Positions 12,693 to 13,101 of a stretch of 13,101 nucleotides of DNA are shown here, in pieces. The position numbers were made by a program, and so were the translations under genes. A model generated the notes under the pieces. It saw only the letters and a list, made by a program, of their open reading frames with translations. It did not search any database and was not told where the DNA came from. The stretch's first letter is position 1, and every line of letters starts with the position of its first letter. Origin of the DNA: Bacteroidota bacterium. Its GTDB lineage: Bacteria > Bacteroidota > Bacteroidia > NS11-12g > UBA955. The stretch is taken from positions 1 to 13,101 of the forward strand of contig JAIYBO010000073.1 of the NCBI GenBank assembly GCA_027488495.1. Reading direction: 5' to 3'.

Positions 12693-12704
12693 AGATTGCT
12701 GTGA
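12689..12704 (+). repeat. Perfect inverted repeat TCACAG-ATTG-CTGTGA between ccoI and ccoS
   Basis: Two 6-base arms, TCACAG and CTGTGA, flank ATTG. As RNA this forms a small hairpin with a tetraloop. No T-tract follows, so it is not a standard terminator. It overlaps the FNR-like site by four bases. It could be a processing or stability element, or a protein site. Confidence 0.35.
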
Positions 12705-12740
12705 GGTATGTCATTGCGTGCCCATCTCAATTGTGGTCTA

Positions 12741-12755
12741 TTTGAGTCATTCAAA
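12741..12755 (+). promoter_or_regulatory. Dyad TTTGA-N5-TCAAA just upstream of ccoS
   Basis: TTTGAGTCATTCAAA is a perfect dyad ending 11 bases before ATG 12767. The half-sites resemble FNR/CRP-family halves, but the spacing is one base shorter than in TTGAT-N4-ATCAA. If bound, it would lie near or over the start of transcription and could act as an operator. Not close enough to a known consensus to name. Confidence 0.3.
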
Positions 12756-12766
12756 CGGGTGATAAT

Positions 12767-12952
12767 ATGTCGGTAGTAATTCTCTTGATGATTTGCAGTA
12801 TTTGTGTGGCTGGCGGCTTTTTGGTGGCCTATTTATGGAGTGTGAAGAAAGGGCAATTTGATGATTTGGAGGCCAGTGGGTTTCGGATCTTGCACGACAC
12901 CAAGCCCGTGGCTGACAAGGGGGATTTTCAAAATTCCAAAATTCCAAAATGA
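12767..12952 (+). CDS. ccoS: CcoS cbb3-type oxidase assembly protein
   Basis: The product is 61 residues. It has one N-terminal transmembrane segment (about 3-24), then the family hallmark W-S-V-K-K-G-Q-F-D-D-L-E (24-35), and F-R-I-L-H-D (39-44) in place of the usual R-M-L-F-D. CcoS is needed to insert cofactors (haem b and copper) into CcoN. It lies between ccoI and ccoN, 102 bases after the former and 24 before the latter. The C-terminal tail after about residue 45 is longer than I recall for most members, and its last codons are made by a short tandem repeat (12931-12950). Confidence 0.92.
   Translation: MSVVILLMICSICVAGGFLVAYLWSVKKGQFDDLEASGFRILHDTKPVADKGDFQNSKIPK
12931..12950 (+). repeat. 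8-base tandem repeat (AAATTCCA, 2.5 copies) at the ccoS 3' end
   Basis: AAATTCCA occurs twice in a row followed by AAAT, encoding the last residues N-S-K-I-P-K of CcoS. Because the unit is not a multiple of three, slippage would shift the frame of the CcoS tail and move its stop. Confidence 0.7.
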
Positions 12953-12976
12953 TAAAAATTAATAAAATATAACTCT

Positions 12977-13101
12977 ATGCAACTAGAACGTTTTTCGTAC
13001 GACAACAAGATTGTTAAGTGGTTTGCGATGGCCACCATTGTTTGGGGGGTCGTTGGATTTTTGGCGGGGCTGTTGATTGCGTTGCAATTGGCATTTCCTG
13101 C
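12977..13101 (+). CDS. ccoN: CcoN, cbb3-type cytochrome c oxidase subunit I, N-terminus (partial)
   Basis: Only 41 complete codons are in the window. The peptide opens M-Q-L-E-R-F-S-Y-D-N-K-I-V-K-W-F, followed by a long hydrophobic helix with W-G-V-V-G-F-L-A-G-L-L-I-A (23-35). Together with Y-D-N-K-I-V this is the remembered start of Bacteroidota CcoN (often fused to CcoO in this phylum; the fusion cannot be tested here). CcoN carries haem b, the haem b3-CuB site and reduces O2 at low oxygen tension. The haem-ligand histidines are beyond the window. It follows ccoS after 24 A/T-rich bases without a Shine-Dalgarno sequence or terminator. Confidence 0.9.
   Translation, partial: MQLERFSYDNKIVKWFAMATIVWGVVGFLAGLLIALQLAFP

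Noticed and set aside
12115..12714. A 199-codon - strand frame opposite the 3' end of ccoI
   Set aside because: Opposite the conserved G-D-G-L-N-D region of CcoI; low-complexity Pro/Ser product typical of a shadow frame.

Overview
The window looks like chromosomal DNA of a Bacteroidota bacterium with mid-range GC. The evidence is the gene families (bS21 with a Bacteroidota-type sequence, a DUF6787-type small membrane protein, Mrp without its C-terminal CxxC, an alpha-oxoamine synthase of the sphingolipid/capnine type, and a ccoI-ccoS-ccoN block). It is also supported by the absence of clear Shine-Dalgarno sequences and by six perfect matches to the Bacteroidota -7 promoter element TAnnTTTG just upstream of start codons. 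No IS element, CRISPR array, tRNA or rRNA gene was found, and no gene-free stretch exceeds 300 bases. The order or genus cannot be fixed from what is visible.

Layout. Positions 1-177 (+) hold the C-terminal end of a saccharopine-dehydrogenase-family enzyme. A tight + strand cluster follows: an exported seven-bladed WD40 propeller, a RidA/YjgF protein of the 2-aminomuconate-deaminase-like type, and a Xer tyrosine recombinase (251-2836). Converging on it from the - strand are bS21 (rpsU) with its own promoter and terminator, an acyl-CoA dehydrogenase, a ComEA-like helix-hairpin-helix protein, an alpha-oxoamine synthase (serine palmitoyltransferase or capnine-type), and a tetrapyrrole-methylase-family (RsmI-like) methyltransferase (3027-7486). 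Divergent from the methyltransferase, a long + strand run goes to the window end: DUF6787 membrane protein, Mrp Fe-S carrier ATPase, NifU-C/Nfu Fe-S scaffold, an unidentified polytopic membrane protein, then CcoI (copper P-type ATPase), CcoS and the start of CcoN.

How the genes fit together. The right half combines iron-sulfur cluster handling (Mrp, Nfu) with assembly of a cbb3-type, high-affinity terminal oxidase (CcoI delivers copper, CcoS is an assembly factor, CcoN is the catalytic subunit). A perfect FNR-type palindrome lies between the membrane protein and ccoI, and a one-mismatch FNR-like site lies before ccoS, which points to oxygen-responsive control. The left and middle genes are mostly housekeeping: lysine metabolism, chromosome-dimer resolution, translation, fatty-acid oxidation, membrane sphingoid or sulfonolipid synthesis and RNA modification.

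I see no clearly new multi-gene system. The observations most worth a check are regulatory: an intrinsic terminator whose 14-bp stem lies inside the 5' coding part of the next gene; the FNR-type boxes in the cco region; -7 elements so close to the ridA and nfu starts that leaderless mRNAs are predicted; and an rpsU gene with a strong promoter but no Shine-Dalgarno sequence.
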